Assembly (NCBI GenBank): GCA_017303395.1
Contig: JAFLBN010000005.1
Span: 1 to 64,000 of the forward strand
From: Chitinophagales bacterium
GTDB taxonomy: Bacteria; Bacteroidota; Bacteroidia; Chitinophagales; Chitinophagaceae
Length of the DNA: 64,000 nucleotides
Direction of reading: 5' to 3'
The translations under genes and the position numbers were made by a program. Below are positions 35,055 through 44,791 of this stretch, in pieces (the stretch's first letter is position 1; each line of letters begins with the position of its first letter). The notes beneath the pieces are model-generated. The model was not told where the DNA came from. It did no database searches and was given only the letters and a program-made list of their open reading frames with translations.

Positions 35055-36659
35055 ATGAACATCAGGCTTTTAATAGCAGGCGCATTATCTGTTTTTTCCT
35101 TTAATAGCAATGCACAACTAACCAGCGGACTGGTAGCACATTGGAAATTTAATGGCAATGCCGGCGATAGCAGTACAAGCGGCATGCATGGCATACCTGT
35201 ATTTATGAATTACGGGGCGGGTAAAAATGGTATTGCCAATACAGCTGCAGTATTTGATGGCAGCAAGACGTATGTAAGTGTTCCGTACCAGACGAATATG
35301 AATGTTGGCAGCAGCTATAGCATTTGCGCTATTGTGAAGCCCGCAGGCTATTATACCGGCGACTGTGAAACCAATGCTATCTTATGGAGAAGTACACAGT
35401 ACACACCATCGCATTACAGCCTGTTTTTTTACGACAATGCTTTTGATAATACATGTGCTAATATAGACACATCCAAAAACGTATTCGCCTCATCTGCCGG
35501 CACTTTTGCAGGTGCACAATCTCAATGGCAATACAGTCCAACTATTGTAAGCAATAATTGGTACACAGTAGTAGCAACACTTAGTAATGACACTGTAAGG
35601 ATATATGTAAACGGACAACTGAAATCCCGTTTCGTAAAAACAACTGGAACAACGGGCACATCAACAGACGGGTTGTTTATTGGCGCTACCTTCCAAGGCA
35701 CTACAGGTGCGTATCCTTATTGGTTTAAAGGAATGATAGACGACCTTCGCCTGTATAACAGGGCACTGAGCGAAGATGAAATACGCTACTACAGCTATGG
35801 TGTATATTTTGTTCCAAAAGCACCATCGGTACTTTGTAAGAATGTAACCTACACCACACCCTTCAATACCGTGAATGATTATATGCCGGGCAACAACTTT
35901 ACACTTCAATTGTCTGACGCGACTGGCAGTTTTGCATCACCAACCACATTGAATGTTGTCAGTGGTACACAGGGTGGCAATTTCAGCTATCTGATACCTA
36001 GTGCTGTAGCCACAGGTGCGGGCTACAAAATGCGCATTGTTACCAGCCAGCCATTTTCTGTATCAGATACGGTAAGTGTAGGCATAGGGGTTGCGGCTAC
36101 GCCACCTGCAATCTACAGCACTGTTGGCCCTACCAATAGCATACCATCAGGCACATTTACCTTTTTTACGGCTATAGCCAGCAATGCAGGTACAAGCCCT
36201 GTATTTCAATGGAAAAAGAATGGTGTGCCTATACCGGGAGCTGACACTGTAACATGGGCTTCTACTGCGGGTACAGATTACGGGCATCTGGATACTATTA
36301 CCATTACCGTGAAAAGCAGTACGTTCTGCGCTACGCCCGATACTGCAACCAGTACTCCTATTGTAATGTACCTTACAAAAACAGGCATAGCAGGCATTAA
36401 CAAAAAGCATAATGCGGATGTATATCCCAACCCTGCTCATCAGAGTATGACAGTAACTGCGGATAATCTGGAAAATGCCCCAACCCTTGTGAACATGTAC
36501 ACAGTAACCGGGCAATTGGTAAGCGAACAGATGGTAAATGTTACTGACAATAAGCTGCAACTAACCATACAAACAGCAAAAATTCCTGAGGGCAATTACT
36601 TTATAAGTATAAAAAATAAATCAAATGTCATAAATTTGTCGGCAGTAGTAATACATTAA
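35055..36659 (+). CDS. LamG-domain T9SS cargo with adaptor and Ig-like modules
   Basis: Signal peptide to SNAQ, then a concanavalin A-like LamG domain (about 20-240: LTSGLVAHWKFNGNAGDSS, AAVFDGSKTYVSVP, NNWYTVVATLSNDTVRIYVN, IDDLRLYNRALSEDEI). The adaptor module seen in the 32.2 and 39.0 kb genes follows (FTLQLSDATGSF ... GAGYKMRIV), then one Ig-like unit (VFQWKKNGVPIPG) and a T9SS type A tail (DVYPNPAHQSMTV). LamG domains usually bind carbohydrates or proteins. It begins a run of four LamG genes. Confidence 0.82.
   Translation: MNIRLLIAGALSVFSFNSNAQLTSGLVAHWKFNGNAGDSSTSGMHGIPVFMNYGAGKNGIANTAAVFDGSKTYVSVPYQTNMNVGSSYSICAIVKPAGYYTGDCETNAILWRSTQYTPSHYSLFFYDNAFDNTCANIDTSKNVFASSAGTFAGAQSQWQYSPTIVSNNWYTVVATLSNDTVRIYVNGQLKSRFVKTTGTTGTSTDGLFIGATFQGTTGAYPYWFKGMIDDLRLYNRALSEDEIRYYSYGVYFVPKAPSVLCKNVTYTTPFNTVNDYMPGNNFTLQLSDATGSFASPTTLNVVSGTQGGNFSYLIPSAVATGAGYKMRIVTSQPFSVSDTVSVGIGVAATPPAIYSTVGPTNSIPSGTFTFFTAIASNAGTSPVFQWKKNGVPIPGADTVTWASTAGTDYGHLDTITITVKSSTFCATPDTATSTPIVMYLTKTGIAGINKKHNADVYPNPAHQSMTVTADNLENAPTLVNMYTVTGQLVSEQMVNVTDNKLQLTIQTAKIPEGNYFISIKNKSNVINLSAVVIH
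36631..36638 (+). promoter_or_regulatory. Internal -7 box for the next LamG gene
   Basis: TAAATTTG, an exact TAnnTTTG, lies inside the last codons of the preceding LamG gene and 40 bases before the ATG at 36678, which suggests the second LamG gene can be transcribed on its own. Confidence 0.5.
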
Positions 36660-36677
36660 ATATGTACGAATAACCTT

Positions 36678-37712
36678 ATGAAAAAACTTATTACCCTATG
36701 TGCATTTTCCTTTTTTGCACTTGCAGCTAATGCACAGCTTAGTACAGGCCTTATTGCCCATTGGACATTTACCGGACACACAAACGATATTACCGCGGGT
36801 GCGCATCATGCTACGCCCTACAATATTACCTATGGCACAGGCAAAGCGGGCAGTAGTAACACCGCTGCATTCTTTAATGGTACTAGCAGCTATGCAGAAA
36901 CTGTGTACAAGCCAGACCTGAACATTGATACCTATACTATATGTGCTATCATTAAGCCAATGGGTTATTATACCGGCACTTGTCAGGGGAACTATATATT
37001 GTCTAGGGGAAACGTCTCGGCCTCCGGCGGTTATGGCCTATGCTATTTCGACCAAGCATACAATGATTGCTCTGTTACCGACACATCCGTAGAGGTATTT
37101 TCTGCCATGGCACGGCAGTTGTATTCAGGTAGTAGTATGCAATACACACCCAATATTGTAAGCAACACATGGTACTGTGTTGTGGCAACCTACAACGGAG
37201 ACACTGCAAAGGTTTATGTGAACGGCACACTGAAAAGCACTACTGTTACACCTAATTCAGGTATTGGCACATCTACCAAGGGTATTACAATAGGTGCATA
37301 CTCTTTTGGCTTCCCGGATTTCCCGTATTGGGTACATGGATATATAGATGATTTACGTCTATACAACAAGGCACTTTCAGCGGCAGATGCTGCACTTTAT
37401 TGCGAATCTGAGATTATTGAGAAACCATTAAATACAGAAAGCATAGAAAAATACGGACTGAAAGCAGAGGTAAACATCTACCCCAACCCCAATAACGGCA
37501 ACTTCACAATTGTTGCAGAAAACCTACCTGCGGGTACAAACAGCATAGGCCTTTATAACACGCTGGGGCAATGTGTTTACAACAATACGGTGCAAGGAGC
37601 CGGCAATACAACGCTGGAAGTAAACACTGCAAACCTGCCATCAGGCACGTATTCTCTGCGTATTAAAACGACAGAAGGAGCTATCAGCAAAACGATATCA
37701 ATACAGCAATAG
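36678..37712 (+). CDS. LamG-domain T9SS cargo (second in tandem)
   Basis: The protein has a signal peptide to ANAQ, a LamG domain (LSTGLIAHWTFTGHTND, FFNGTSSYAE, NTWYCVVATYNGDTAKVYVN, IDDLRLYNKALSAAD) and a direct T9SS type A tail (NIYPNPNNGNFTIVA ... ISIQQ). It is the minimal form of the LamG series, without the adaptor or Ig-like units of its neighbours. Only 18 bases separate it from the gene upstream. Confidence 0.82.
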   Translation: MKKLITLCAFSFFALAANAQLSTGLIAHWTFTGHTNDITAGAHHATPYNITYGTGKAGSSNTAAFFNGTSSYAETVYKPDLNIDTYTICAIIKPMGYYTGTCQGNYILSRGNVSASGGYGLCYFDQAYNDCSVTDTSVEVFSAMARQLYSGSSMQYTPNIVSNTWYCVVATYNGDTAKVYVNGTLKSTTVTPNSGIGTSTKGITIGAYSFGFPDFPYWVHGYIDDLRLYNKALSAADAALYCESEIIEKPLNTESIEKYGLKAEVNIYPNPNNGNFTIVAENLPAGTNSIGLYNTLGQCVYNNTVQGAGNTTLEVNTANLPSGTYSLRIKTTEGAISKTISIQQ

Positions 37713-37787
37713 TATTAACTATATAGTAAGACTTACAATTGCTTAACTCAAAAAAATTACTTCTTATAACAAATCGATATAATGTTT

Positions 37788-37795
37788 TATTTTCG
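37788..37795 (+). promoter_or_regulatory. -7-like box for the third LamG gene
   Basis: TATTTTCG followed by CCC, one base from the TAnnTTTG consensus, 24 bases before the ATG at 37819. Confidence 0.45.
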
Positions 37796-37818
37796 CCCAT
37801 AAACACAATAACTATAAT

Positions 37819-38868
37819 ATGAAAAAACTTGTAACCCTATGTGCAATTACCCTTATTGCACTTAATGCTTCGGCACAATTATCGAGCGGATTGGTTGCTC
37901 ACTGGACATTCAACGGCCATGTAAATGATGTTACCGGCAAAGGCCACACAGGTACACCTGTTAACATCTCCTATGGGAAAGGAATAACAGGTGTATCGAA
38001 CAAGGCAGCCTATTTCAATGGCACATCCAGCATCATTACTGTTCCCTATCAGTCAGACCTGAATATCGATAGCTTTTCTATTTGTGCTATTATAAAGCCA
38101 ATGGGCTTCTATACAGGTACCTGCCAGGGTAACTATGTGCTGTGCCGTGGAGATTTAAGCCAAACAGAGGGTTACGGCCTTGCATTCTACGACAATCAGG
38201 TGAACGGGTGCAATACGCTTGACACTTCAAAAGAAGTATTTACCGGACATGCAAGAGATCTTGTAGCCATGCCTTGCCAGCAATACACACCTAATATTGT
38301 AACCAATACATGGTATTGTGTTGTGGTGACGTATAACGGACAAACATCTAATACATACATTAATGGCAGTTTGGTAAGTACTTGTGTTTATCCGTCAAAA
38401 ACTGCGTTTACCAAATCTACAAATGGCCTCTCGATAGGAGCATATCAAACATACATTACAAACTTCCCATACTGGCTGAATGGCTATGTTGATGACCTCC
38501 GATTGTATAACAGGATATTATCATCAGAAGAAATTCCGATGTACTGTGAAGGATTTGATGTGATAACAGACAATGATGGACCAACATCTATTGGCCAGCA
38601 TGAATTGAACAATGCTGAGGACATCAAAATATATCCCAACCCTGCAAGCACGGCGTTTACCATCAAATCAAACGCGATGCAAAATGGTCTAACAACTATT
38701 TGCATATACAATACGATGGGGCAACTGTTGAAGATGGAGCATGTAAACGTTGCCAACAATCAGCTAAGTCATACTGTATCTGTAAGCAATCTGCCTTCGG
38801 GTTCTTATAGTGTATCCGTAAGAAACAGCGTGTCTGTTATCAATTTACCATTAATCATAACACAATAA
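37819..38868 (+). CDS. LamG-domain T9SS cargo (third in tandem)
   Basis: Closest relative of the gene before it: the first 15 residues (MKKLVTLCAITLIAL) and the LamG core (LSSGLVAHWTFNGHVND, YFNGTSSIITVP, NTWYCVVVTYNGQTSNTYIN, VDDLRLYNRILSSEE) align throughout, while the T9SS tail (IYPNPASTAFTIKS ... LIITQ) is more different. It is a tandem duplicate. Like the others it should be displayed outside the cell and may bind glycans. Confidence 0.82.
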   Translation: MKKLVTLCAITLIALNASAQLSSGLVAHWTFNGHVNDVTGKGHTGTPVNISYGKGITGVSNKAAYFNGTSSIITVPYQSDLNIDSFSICAIIKPMGFYTGTCQGNYVLCRGDLSQTEGYGLAFYDNQVNGCNTLDTSKEVFTGHARDLVAMPCQQYTPNIVTNTWYCVVVTYNGQTSNTYINGSLVSTCVYPSKTAFTKSTNGLSIGAYQTYITNFPYWLNGYVDDLRLYNRILSSEEIPMYCEGFDVITDNDGPTSIGQHELNNAEDIKIYPNPASTAFTIKSNAMQNGLTTICIYNTMGQLLKMEHVNVANNQLSHTVSVSNLPSGSYSVSVRNSVSVINLPLIITQ

Positions 38869-38974
38869 AAACTTCATTTACATATATGTTGCACAAAGCA
38901 ATGCTTATCTTGCAACAATATGTTGTTGTATATAATAAGTACAATTACAACCAAATAATTCAATACGTATAGGA

Positions 38975-41848
38975 ATGAAAAAAATCATATTCTTACTCAC
39001 TATCAGTCTTTTACAAACTGCAGCATTCGGGCAACTATCCACCGGGCTTGTAGCACGTTGGCCCTTCAATGGCAATGCGCTGGATGTGGCAGGTACACAC
39101 CACGGCAACCCTGTAAACATTACATATAGTACAGGTGCTTTGGGTGGCAGTAACACGGCTGCTTATTTTAATGGCTCAACGACCAGCTATGTATCTACAG
39201 GCTATCAGAGCGATCTGAACATGACTAATAAGTACACCATTTGCGCAGTAGTACGCCCTACAGATTTTTATACAGGTACATGCCAAGCAAGCAGGATACT
39301 TTGCCGAGGGGCTGACTACTCTACAGGTAGCTATTTTATGCAATTGTTCGACAATGCATTTGACAATAATTGCAGTGCAGCGGATACAAACAATTATGTA
39401 TTCATGACTTCAGCCACCAACAACCTGGCTAATGTAACCAGCTATCAGTATCAGCCTACTACACGTACCAATAGCTGGTACTGTGTTATTACAACATGGA
39501 ATGATACCGTTTATAAAACTTATGTGAATGGTGTATTGAAATCAACTGGAGCTCCTACAGGTACAATTACTTCTGTTGGCAGCAGTTCAGATAGTTTGGT
39601 AATAGGCGGCAATAAATTTGGCAATTTCACCACCTTCCCTTATTGGTTTAAAGGTGATATGGATGAAGTGCGTTTGTACAACAGATCACTATCTACACTA
39701 GAGATTGATTCTTTGTGCGGATTATTCCAGTTAGTAGATTCAAATATTTACATAACACAGGGTAGCAGCACCAACAAATGTACTGGTGATACTATCAATA
39801 TTCAATTTATTGTAACCAAGCCTATGCAAAGCGGCAATGTGTTTACATTACAGTTATCAAACGCTGCAGGCAGCTTTGGCACACCTGTAAACATAGGGAC
39901 ACTGACATCTACTACAGGTGGTACCATAACAGGCACTATACCTGCAGGCACACCTTCAGGCACCGGCTACAGGCTGCGTATAGTAGCATCGACCCCGTCT
40001 AAAACATCTGACCCAACGGTTGCCAATCTTACCATCGGCACTAAGCCGGCCAACCTGATAGCTAACAGCAACTGGAATGTTTGTCAGAATGCCAACATAC
40101 AACTATCGGGTACCTTTACAGGAAGTGGTACATATACCTATTCATGGACAGGGCCTAACAGCTATACAGGCAATACACTTTTTGCAACTATACCTAATGC
40201 ACAAACTGCTGCCGCAGGTGTATATACACTGACGGTAACCAACAATGGCTGCAGTTCATCAGACACAGCACAGGTTAATATCATTACACCACCTGCAAAA
40301 CCAACAGCAAGCACTAATGCACCTATCTGCGAGGGACAATCACTGACGCTGAATGCAGCATCTGTAGCTAATGCTACATACGGATGGACAGGCCCTGGCG
40401 GCTATACCAGCAGCGCGCAAAACAATGTGCGCAGTAGCGCAACAACTGGCATGAGTGGTAATTATGTAGTAACTGCAACATCTACACTGACAGGCTGTAA
40501 AAGCACGGACACACTAAGTGTAACAGTAAAAGCATTACCTGCATTTGTAAGTGCTACCAACAACGGGCCAATATGTTCGGGTACTTTGCTGACGCTTAAC
40601 GGGAACACAAGCAGCAATAACACAACATGGGTATGGACAGGTCCTAATAGTTTCTACTCAACATTGCAGTCTCCATTCATCACAGCTGCAAGCACAGCAG
40701 CAGCAGGTACATACTACGCTACCGTAACGCTGAACGGTTGTAGTGTGGCAACATCTACTACTGTTATTGTAAATGCTGTACCTGCAGTGCCAACAGCTTC
40801 GGCAAACACACCGGTATGTACAGGACAAACACTGAACCTGACTGCCAGCACAGTAGCCGGTGCTACGTATATATGGAATGGACCGTCATTTACTTCTACA
40901 TTGCAAAACCCTTCTATAACAAGTGTCAACAGCACGCATGCAGGTACATATACGGTACGCACCAGCGCAAACGGCTGCCAATCTCAACCTGCATCTGTAG
41001 TAGTAACTGTAACCAATGCACCTTCTGTATTTGCATACCCTAGCCCTAAAGACTCTATCTGTGTGGGCGGGTCAGTTACATTCAATGCCAGCATCACAGG
41101 CGTTACAAGCCCTGCATACCAATGGTATAGAAATGGTAATGCGATAACAGGTGCTACTTCAAAAACATATACTACAACTGCGGTAAATGACTTTGATGTA
41201 TTCTACTGTGGTGTAAACATTACTACGCTGTGTGCTACAGCATATACTGCCAACAGTGCACCAATCACTATGCGTGTATTACAATATATGTCTCCGCTTG
41301 TAAGCATTGCATCGAATCCGCCTGCTGGCACTACAGTAAGCAGTGGTACAATGATAAACTTTACTGCCACACCGGTAAATGCAGGTAACAGCCCTAAATA
41401 CCAATGGACACGCAATAGTGTAGATGTAGTAGGTGCCATCAGCAATATATGGGGTGCATCTACCCTCAGCAACAATGACACTATTTGTGTAAAACTGACT
41501 AGCAGCTACCTGTGCCCGGATCCTAAAACGGCACAAAGCAACTGTATTGTTGTAAGTATCGAGTCTGTAACCAACGGCATAAACAATACCAGCACAGGCA
41601 ATAAGCTGATGGTATTCCCTAACCCAAGCAATGGCAGCTTTACATTGCAAGGCAAATGGAATACCAAAGGCAACGTACAGGCTACTGTTACCAATGCAGT
41701 TGGACAGGTTGTATATACAGAAAACATACCTGTAAATAACGGCATGCTGAATAATACCATCAAACTACAGAACGTAGCTGCGGGCATCTACACACTCCGC
41801 TTACAGAGCGAAAACGAATACGCTACTGTAAAACTGACGATAGAATAA
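38975..41848 (+). CDS. Large LamG/adaptor/Ig-repeat T9SS cargo (fourth in tandem)
   Basis: The longest of the series (957 residues). Order: signal peptide, LamG domain (about 18-240: LSTGLVARWPFNGNALDVAG, YWFKGDMDEVRLYNRSLS), adaptor module (about 250-350: NVFTLQLSNAAGSFGTP, GTGYRLRIVAS), then about four Ig/PKD-like repeats with GPNSYTGNTLFA, GPGGYTSSAQ, GPNSFYSTLQSP and GPSFTSTLQNP, two further Ig-like units (PAYQWYRNGNAITG, PKYQWTRNSVDVVG), and a T9SS type A tail (VFPNPSNGSFTLQG ... VKLTIE). A strong bidirectional hairpin ends the cluster. Confidence 0.83.
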   Translation: MKKIIFLLTISLLQTAAFGQLSTGLVARWPFNGNALDVAGTHHGNPVNITYSTGALGGSNTAAYFNGSTTSYVSTGYQSDLNMTNKYTICAVVRPTDFYTGTCQASRILCRGADYSTGSYFMQLFDNAFDNNCSAADTNNYVFMTSATNNLANVTSYQYQPTTRTNSWYCVITTWNDTVYKTYVNGVLKSTGAPTGTITSVGSSSDSLVIGGNKFGNFTTFPYWFKGDMDEVRLYNRSLSTLEIDSLCGLFQLVDSNIYITQGSSTNKCTGDTINIQFIVTKPMQSGNVFTLQLSNAAGSFGTPVNIGTLTSTTGGTITGTIPAGTPSGTGYRLRIVASTPSKTSDPTVANLTIGTKPANLIANSNWNVCQNANIQLSGTFTGSGTYTYSWTGPNSYTGNTLFATIPNAQTAAAGVYTLTVTNNGCSSSDTAQVNIITPPAKPTASTNAPICEGQSLTLNAASVANATYGWTGPGGYTSSAQNNVRSSATTGMSGNYVVTATSTLTGCKSTDTLSVTVKALPAFVSATNNGPICSGTLLTLNGNTSSNNTTWVWTGPNSFYSTLQSPFITAASTAAAGTYYATVTLNGCSVATSTTVIVNAVPAVPTASANTPVCTGQTLNLTASTVAGATYIWNGPSFTSTLQNPSITSVNSTHAGTYTVRTSANGCQSQPASVVVTVTNAPSVFAYPSPKDSICVGGSVTFNASITGVTSPAYQWYRNGNAITGATSKTYTTTAVNDFDVFYCGVNITTLCATAYTANSAPITMRVLQYMSPLVSIASNPPAGTTVSSGTMINFTATPVNAGNSPKYQWTRNSVDVVGAISNIWGASTLSNNDTICVKLTSSYLCPDPKTAQSNCIVVSIESVTNGINNTSTGNKLMVFPNPSNGSFTLQGKWNTKGNVQATVTNAVGQVVYTENIPVNNGMLNNTIKLQNVAAGIYTLRLQSENEYATVKLTIE

Positions 41849-41865
41849 TCCTCAATAAAGCATAT

Positions 41866-41902
41866 AATAATAAAGCCCCGTGATGTACGGGGCTTTATTA
41901 TT
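41866..41902. terminator. Bidirectional terminator between LamG cluster and hydrolase
   Basis: A 16-bp perfect stem (AATAATAAAGCCCCGT / ACGGGGCTTTATTATT) with a 5-base loop between two convergent genes. Confidence 0.92.
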
Positions 41903-41917
41903 TGTAACGTGTTAGCA

Positions 41918-42841
41918 TTATTGTTTTTGTTTGACTATGAAATCGTGCGCGAGCTTTGCAAAGCGCTCAGGCTCTTCCATGAAAGGGAAATTACCCGACT
42001 TATCGAAACGCACAAGAGTAGCATTACCCAAGCTTTTAGCCAATTTTTCAGATGCCTGTACGGGAAGCATATCAGCATCGCCATGTACTACCAGTGAAGG
42101 TATTTTTATCTTATTGACAAAAGGATACAAATCGCTGTCATATTTTTTGTAGTCGTAGTACAGTCCTCTGAACAACGCAATTTGTGCATCTCCGTAGTTG
42201 GGGGGATATGTAAGCGCTATCTTGTCTATATCCATAAAATTGTAAAGACTGTACATAAACGCGAGACGCTGCTGTATCTCTATCTTGGAAATATGGCGCT
42301 GTATGATTTCCATACGCTTATCCTGCAGCTCAGGCTTTTTCGACATCTTATCGTGAAACGCTACTTGTACGCTATCGTACTCATGGCTCAACGGCGCAGC
42401 ACTGCACAGTATCATAGACTTAACATTTGCCGGGTATTTGAAGGCATAAAGTATTGCCATCTTTGCGCCCCAGGAATGGCCTAAAAGGTTCAGCTTCTTT
42501 ATGCCAAAAGCTTTGCGAATTCCTTCTATATCTTCTACCAGATACTGATGCATAGTACCCATTGTATCGTCCGGGATTTCTGATTTGCCGGTACTGCGGG
42601 GGTCGAAAAAAATAAGTTTATTGGTCTTGGCAAGCTCTTTAAAATGCGGCTCTATGTATTCCATATTCATGCCGGGACCGCCCTGCAAGATGAGAATTGG
42701 TTCACCCTCTCCTTCTACCTTAAAGTATAGTTCATTGCCATTTACTTTTTTGAGCCCTTCAAAAGACACCTTCTGCGCATCTGCCCATGTAGCCACAGAC
42801 AAGGATGCGAGCAATAATAAAGTACGTGTAAACTTCATCAT
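41918..42841 (-). CDS. Exported alpha/beta hydrolase with Asn in place of catalytic His
   Basis: The signal peptide (to ADAQ) is followed by a full alpha/beta-hydrolase fold, closest to proline iminopeptidase-like enzymes: oxyanion region LQGGPGMNM, FDPRSTGKS, nucleophile elbow GHSWG with S123, and the acid region VVHGDADML (D255/D257). In active relatives the last triad member is the His of GHxPFxExP. Here the equivalent sequence is KSGNFPFMEEPE, with Asn284 where the His should be. Unless another His serves, the enzyme may be inactive or use different chemistry. It ends 16 bases before the shared terminator. Confidence 0.8.
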   Translation of the reverse strand: MMKFTRTLLLLASLSVATWADAQKVSFEGLKKVNGNELYFKVEGEGEPILILQGGPGMNMEYIEPHFKELAKTNKLIFFDPRSTGKSEIPDDTMGTMHQYLVEDIEGIRKAFGIKKLNLLGHSWGAKMAILYAFKYPANVKSMILCSAAPLSHEYDSVQVAFHDKMSKKPELQDKRMEIIQRHISKIEIQQRLAFMYSLYNFMDIDKIALTYPPNYGDAQIALFRGLYYDYKKYDSDLYPFVNKIKIPSLVVHGDADMLPVQASEKLAKSLGNATLVRFDKSGNFPFMEEPERFAKLAHDFIVKQKQ

Positions 42842-42923
42842 ACAGGCAATTTACAAAAAAGAGCAGGAACGGTATTGTTAATACCTGAAAGCGTGCGGAG
42901 TTATTAACTTTTTGCTAAAGATG

Positions 42924-43685
42924 CTAACCCTCTACCCACTTGCGAAACTGGGCGGCTTTTTCTTTGCTGACGATGATTTCGGGTGTGCCGGGGTATTTTA
43001 GTTTCACGATTATCTTACCCGTTTCGTCACCACGCATGGTGTCTATATATGGCAGAGAAATGATAAACTGTCTGTTGGCGCGGTAGAAATGGTCGGGGTT
43101 CAAAAGCTCTTCCACCTCATCGAGCGAACGATAGTCTGTGATGTATTTCTTACCGTCTTTGTGGACGAGGTATATTATCTCCTCTTTGGTAAAGCAGGCA
43201 ACGTCGTCTGTATGCATCAATACAATATTGCGGCCGAGGTGTGCAGTAAAACGGTCTTTGTATTTTTTGCTGTTACCAAAGTTTTTGAAGAGTTCGTTTA
43301 TCTGCGAAAGGTATTGCTCGTTTCCAAACTTGCTTTGCAGCAGGTGGTATTTATCAAACGCAGCTTTCAGTTCTTCCTTGTCAATCGGCTTCAGCAAATA
43401 GTCGATACTGTTTACTTTGAATGCACGGATGGCGTATTCGTTGAATGCCGTTGTGAATATGATGGGGCAGGTAATGTTGGTATCCGAAAACACATCGAGC
43501 GATATACCGTCTGCCAGTTGAATATCAGATATTATCAAATCGGGCATGCCTGTTGCCAATACCCTGCGTGCTTCTTTTACAGATGCGATGGGCCCTTGCA
43601 GCTCTGCAGCAGGCTCCAGTTGCTTTACCAGTTTCATGAGGCTCTCTGCCACCAAATGCTCATCTTCCAATACCAGTATCTTCAT
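42924..43685 (-). CDS. LytTR-family response regulator (copy 2)
   Basis: Receiver domain with E-D pair (LVLEDEH), phospho-acceptor Asp in LIISDIQLADG (residue 54 from this start), Thr in FTTAF and Lys in LLKPIDK. LytTR DNA-binding domain at the C-terminus (FTAHLGRNIVLMHTDDVAC, YRSLDEVEELLNPDHFYRANR). The frame extends to a TTG at 43694, but the ATG at 43685 fits other LytTR proteins better. It is the last gene of the efflux operon and directly follows its kinase. Confidence 0.9.
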   Translation of the reverse strand: MKILVLEDEHLVAESLMKLVKQLEPAAELQGPIASVKEARRVLATGMPDLIISDIQLADGISLDVFSDTNITCPIIFTTAFNEYAIRAFKVNSIDYLLKPIDKEELKAAFDKYHLLQSKFGNEQYLSQINELFKNFGNSKKYKDRFTAHLGRNIVLMHTDDVACFTKEEIIYLVHKDGKKYITDYRSLDEVEELLNPDHFYRANRQFIISLPYIDTMRGDETGKIIVKLKYPGTPEIIVSKEKAAQFRKWVEG

Positions 43686-43696
43686 ATCACTCAAAT

Positions 43697-44737
43697 TTAC
43701 AAAAGGGGTATTTTAATGGTGTAGGTATCATCCTTATCTTCTATCACTATCTGCTTTTGTGTAAGGAAGGTATAGAGTTGTTTTAACTGCTGAATACCCT
43801 GCCCGTTGGATGTTTCTATCTGTTTGCGCAGTTGTTTATTGTTGCGCACAACAAGAAATTCAGCATCGTCAAATATCTCTATACGCAGTGGTTCATCTTG
43901 TTGCAAAATGTTGTGTTTTACTGCATTGTCTATCAGCATTTGCAGTGTCACCATTACGATGCCTTTGTCTTTGGCTTCATCGCTTACGGTAGTAGTTATC
44001 TTCAAACCATCTGCATAGCGGATGTGCAACAACTGTATATAGTGCTGAATAAAGGACAATTCTTCATCCAGATTTACCACCTCGCTTTCTTTATGCTGCA
44101 ATACGTATCGGTACACTTTGGACATGTGGCGAACGAACTCGCTAGCCAGTTCGGGGTTGGTATGTATCAGCCCATCGAGCGATGTAAGGGTATTGAACAG
44201 GTAATGCGGGTTTACCTGATTGCGCAGCTGATGGTATTGCAGGTCCATCTTTTCTTTTTCCAACTGCGCAGCCTGTATCTCCAATTCTGCCTTATCTACA
44301 ATACTATCCTGCCAGTTTTTAAAGAAGTATGCTGCATAGAAACTGAAGTTGAACAGGGCTACCAGCACTACAAAAAGTATCACCCCGATGGCCATAAACT
44401 GCTTGGTAACAAACCATGGCATATATGGCTTTATGAGCAGAAAGCCCACTATCATAACAGGGGACAAAATAATCAGTGTAATAGACTGCTGAAACAGGAT
44501 TCGCACCACAGGGCCGTTTTCAAAAGGCATAAACCTATCCAGCAAGCGGCTTATCAGCTTTACCAGATTCCAGATGCCTATCATGGCAAGCGTCTGTGTA
44601 ACAAACCCTAACAGGTGCAACTGCCAACGGAACTGTGCCAGCATGTAGTACCTACCAACAGACATAGTAGCCGTAAACAGCACTATCAGCACATAGGGTG
44701 TAAACCTATACTGCAGATAGTTGATGCGTTTATACAT
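43697..44737 (-). CDS. LytS-type sensor histidine kinase
   Basis: Four membrane helices occupy the first half (about residues 15-35, 45-65, 80-105 and 115-140 from this start). A coiled-coil linker with LEIQAAQLEKEKMDLQYHQL leads to the kinase motif NQVNPHYLFNTLTSL (H178) and a degenerate HATPase region (DNAVKHN, NGQGIQQLKQLY). The upstream extension of this frame begins with a TTG at 44788, so the ATG at 44737 is chosen. It has no large extracellular sensor, so a membrane or transport-linked signal is likely. It lies in one operon with the efflux genes and the LytTR gene. Confidence 0.85.
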   Translation of the reverse strand: MYKRINYLQYRFTPYVLIVLFTATMSVGRYYMLAQFRWQLHLLGFVTQTLAMIGIWNLVKLISRLLDRFMPFENGPVVRILFQQSITLIILSPVMIVGFLLIKPYMPWFVTKQFMAIGVILFVVLVALFNFSFYAAYFFKNWQDSIVDKAELEIQAAQLEKEKMDLQYHQLRNQVNPHYLFNTLTSLDGLIHTNPELASEFVRHMSKVYRYVLQHKESEVVNLDEELSFIQHYIQLLHIRYADGLKITTTVSDEAKDKGIVMVTLQMLIDNAVKHNILQQDEPLRIEIFDDAEFLVVRNNKQLRKQIETSNGQGIQQLKQLYTFLTQKQIVIEDKDDTYTIKIPLL

Positions 44738-44791
44738 CTGTTTGGATGCCACTTTTATATCGTCACAATGTTTCAACACAAAATACAAATC

